NCBI GenBank assembly: GCA_026936335.1
Contig: JAPMXV010000049.1
Coordinates: 534,656-598,655, forward strand
DNA length: 64,000 bases
From: Mantamonas sphyraenae
Lineage: Eukaryota; CRuMs; Mantamonadidae
Direction of reading: 5' to 3'
Below the pieces are notes generated by a model that saw only the letters and a list, made by a program, of their open reading frames with translations, had not been told where the DNA came from and ran no database searches. The position numbers and the translations under genes are program-made. This document shows positions 62,901-64,000 of the stretch, piece by piece; the stretch's first letter is position 1, and each line of letters opens with the position of its first letter.

Positions 62901-63567
62901 TTTTGGGACGCGGTTGTGGTTGGTGGTGGGTTGAGCAGGCGGAGGGTGCAACGGAAGCTGAGCGAAGTGCATCTGGGCGCTTTGTCGCGGCTGAGGAGGC
63001 GGCGGAGGAGGGTAGGCGTAGTATGGTTGGCCTTGATGAGCATACGCGGTGTGCTGCTGGGAGTGGGTGTTGACAGGGACCCAGATGATGGGTGGTTGTG
63101 GGTGCTGGTACGGGTTTTGAACGCCTTGGACGGGCAGCATGTTCGGAAACGGCTGGGCAGCCATGGGAGGAACCATGTACGCGTAGCTGTGGCGGAGACG
63201 GGAAGGGGCAGGGCGGGGTGGGAATGGTGAGCGGAAGGCGGCATGGACGCCGTCAGAGCAGAAGCGGGGTGAAGGGAGGTTGGAACGAGCAGAGAGGGAA
63301 ACGGAGGAGATTGGCAGACGGGGAAACTGGCAACGGGGAGGGCAGTGACAGGGGAGAGGGGATTGGAGAAGAGCGGTGAAGACAGCAGCGGTGGTGATGG
63401 GGAAGTGCAGATGCAGGGGAGGAGTGCAGGGAAGCAACGGAGGCATGCAGGAGGCAAGGAAGCGGGAGGAGCGGGCAGTCAGAAAACGGAGTGGAAGGCA
63501 GAACGCACGCTGGGTAGGTGTTGGGTGTGTGTTGTTGCTTCGGAGTGCTTGAGTAGTCTTCGTCCAT
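59994..63567 (-). CDS. Subtelomeric protein built from duplicated ~170-residue modules, unknown function
   Basis: Exons 63567-63509 (MDEDYSSTPKQQHTPNTYPA) and 63186-59994, with a 322-nt intron (GTGCGT..CCACAG, phase 2), give 1,083 residues. An unspliced frame also runs upstream to 63698 but is Pro/Ser/Leu junk-like. N-terminus: Pro/Gln/Tyr-rich (YAYPPPPPPQP), then Ser/Asp-rich acidic and Arg-rich basic stretches. From about residue 310 there are four homologous modules in order A-B-A-B. Module A has VVCHGTLITLVRQIQLALGN and VTKAGLRVCWLEEPHDHGDP. Module B has LLRHIILALGNVGVPPVDLA and SLKIAWLDNPKPSDATLHTL. Each module ends in an [ST]-rich linker. The tail is KRKDPSSSSSSS then KRQRLE, a likely nuclear signal. 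No known domain, transposase or polymerase motif recognised. Confidence 0.75.
60095..62350 (-). repeat. Two tandem 1,128-bp units inside the subtelomeric gene
   Basis: Landmarks such as cgtctggaactcccgcgccg occur at 60471 and 61599, exactly 1,128 bases (376 codons) apart. Most of each unit is near-identical at DNA level. Each unit carries one A and one B protein module. An in-frame period and high identity imply a recent duplication or ongoing gene conversion near the telomere. Confidence 0.88.
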
Positions 63568-63839
63568 AGTGGTGGTGGTGGTACTGGAGAGTATGTGGAT
63601 TGTGTTGGACTGGTGAAGGGTGTGGTGGGTGTTGGTGATATTTTGGTTGAAGGCTGATGGGCAGTGCTGACTGCGCGGCGTTGCAGGACGACGGCCACTC
63701 ACCAGCGAGATTTCCACTCCCACCAATTGCCCACTGCCCCATGTCACCACCCAACTCAGCCACCCCGCCTACACTCACAAGCACGACTCACACGACATAG
63801 ACCGGACTCACATGATCACGACAATTCTGTCAAATAGAG
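63568..63839. other. Subtelomeric spacer and promoter region of the terminal gene
   Basis: About 270 bases between the first predicted codon of the terminal gene and the telomere. It should include that gene's promoter. No further repeat or gene is seen. Confidence 0.5.
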
Positions 63840-64000
63840 TTAGGGTTAGGGTTAGGGTTAGGGTTAGGGTTAGGGTTAGGGTTAGGGTTAGGGTTAGGGT
63901 TAGGGTTAGGGTTAGGGTTAGGGTTAGGGTTAGGGTTAGGGTTAGGGTTAGGGTTAGGGTTAGGGTTAGGGTTAGGGTTAGGTTAGGGTTAGGGTTAGGG
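63840..64000 (+). repeat. Telomere, (TTAGGG)n
   Basis: Uninterrupted TTAGGG units from 63840 to the window end, about 27 units, with one 5-base TTAGG variant at about 63978-63982. The G-rich strand runs 5'-3' toward the right edge, so the right end is the chromosome terminus. TTAGGG is the telomere unit of animals, many fungi and several protist lineages. Confidence 0.98.

Noticed and set aside
60000-63200. Retrotransposon or transposase in the subtelomere
   Set aside because: The repeated protein has no reverse transcriptase, integrase, DDE or endonuclease motif, and the repeat period is in frame inside one gene.

Overview
The window is the terminal 64 kb of a chromosome from a compact-genome, free-living unicellular eukaryote. 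The right end is a G-strand TTAGGG telomere running to the last base. Genes are packed tightly: neighbouring start codons are often 35-180 bp apart and stops can be under 50 bp apart. Introns are GT-AG, roughly 40-320 nt, and G+C is high by eye. The gene set (FANCJ-like helicase, CtIP/Sae2, Hbs1, Prp17, NudC, a class VII/X-like myosin, RhoGAP, kelch and filamin domains, diacylglycerol kinase, class I cyclic-nucleotide phosphodiesterase) suggests a protist near the opisthokont/amoebozoan/apusozoan grade. I cannot name the species.

Layout. 0-17.7 kb is housekeeping and genome maintenance: arginyl-tRNA synthetase, an ER-lumenal HDEL protein, a protein with a glycosylase-like domain, FANCJ, a MaoC-like hot-dog protein, Hbs1, a PTGR3-like peroxisomal reductase, CtIP/Sae2 and NudC. 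17.8-27.8 kb holds a giant chimeric myosin head-to-head with a TPR protein. 27.8-35.0 kb is the most unusual region: a 2,029-residue predicted protein with an XPG/PIN-like N-terminus and a TnpB/Fanzor-like RuvC C-terminus, followed by two hairpins directly downstream of its stop. It sits between two otherwise convergent ordinary genes, like an inserted element. 35-59.6 kb is signalling, cytoskeleton, RNA processing and transport: diacylglycerol kinase, a small membrane protein, a kelch-filamin-coiled-coil-PB1 protein, Prp17, SH3-RhoGAP-SH3, an APH-fold kinase, MFS and AAAP transporters, a CCCH zinc-finger protein, a VTT/DedA membrane protein, a degenerate CCR4-like protein, an ankyrin protein, an AAA-like ATPase and a membrane phosphodiesterase. 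59.6-64 kb is subtelomeric: the second copy of a duplicated tRNA-Thr(AGU) gene, a repeat-built protein of unknown function, and the telomere.

Genes commonly occur as divergent pairs sharing a very short promoter region (ArgRS/HDEL protein, glycosylase-like/FANCJ, CtIP/NudC, myosin/TPR, Prp17/RhoGAP, APH/MFS, CCCH/VTT, CCR4-like/ankyrin, AAA/PDE). Exon boundaries were deduced from reading frame, GT-AG dinucleotides and phase agreement; they are predictions. Two genes (myosin near 18175, MFS near 48514) need a one-base shift at a four-base G/C run to stay open, which may be assembly error.
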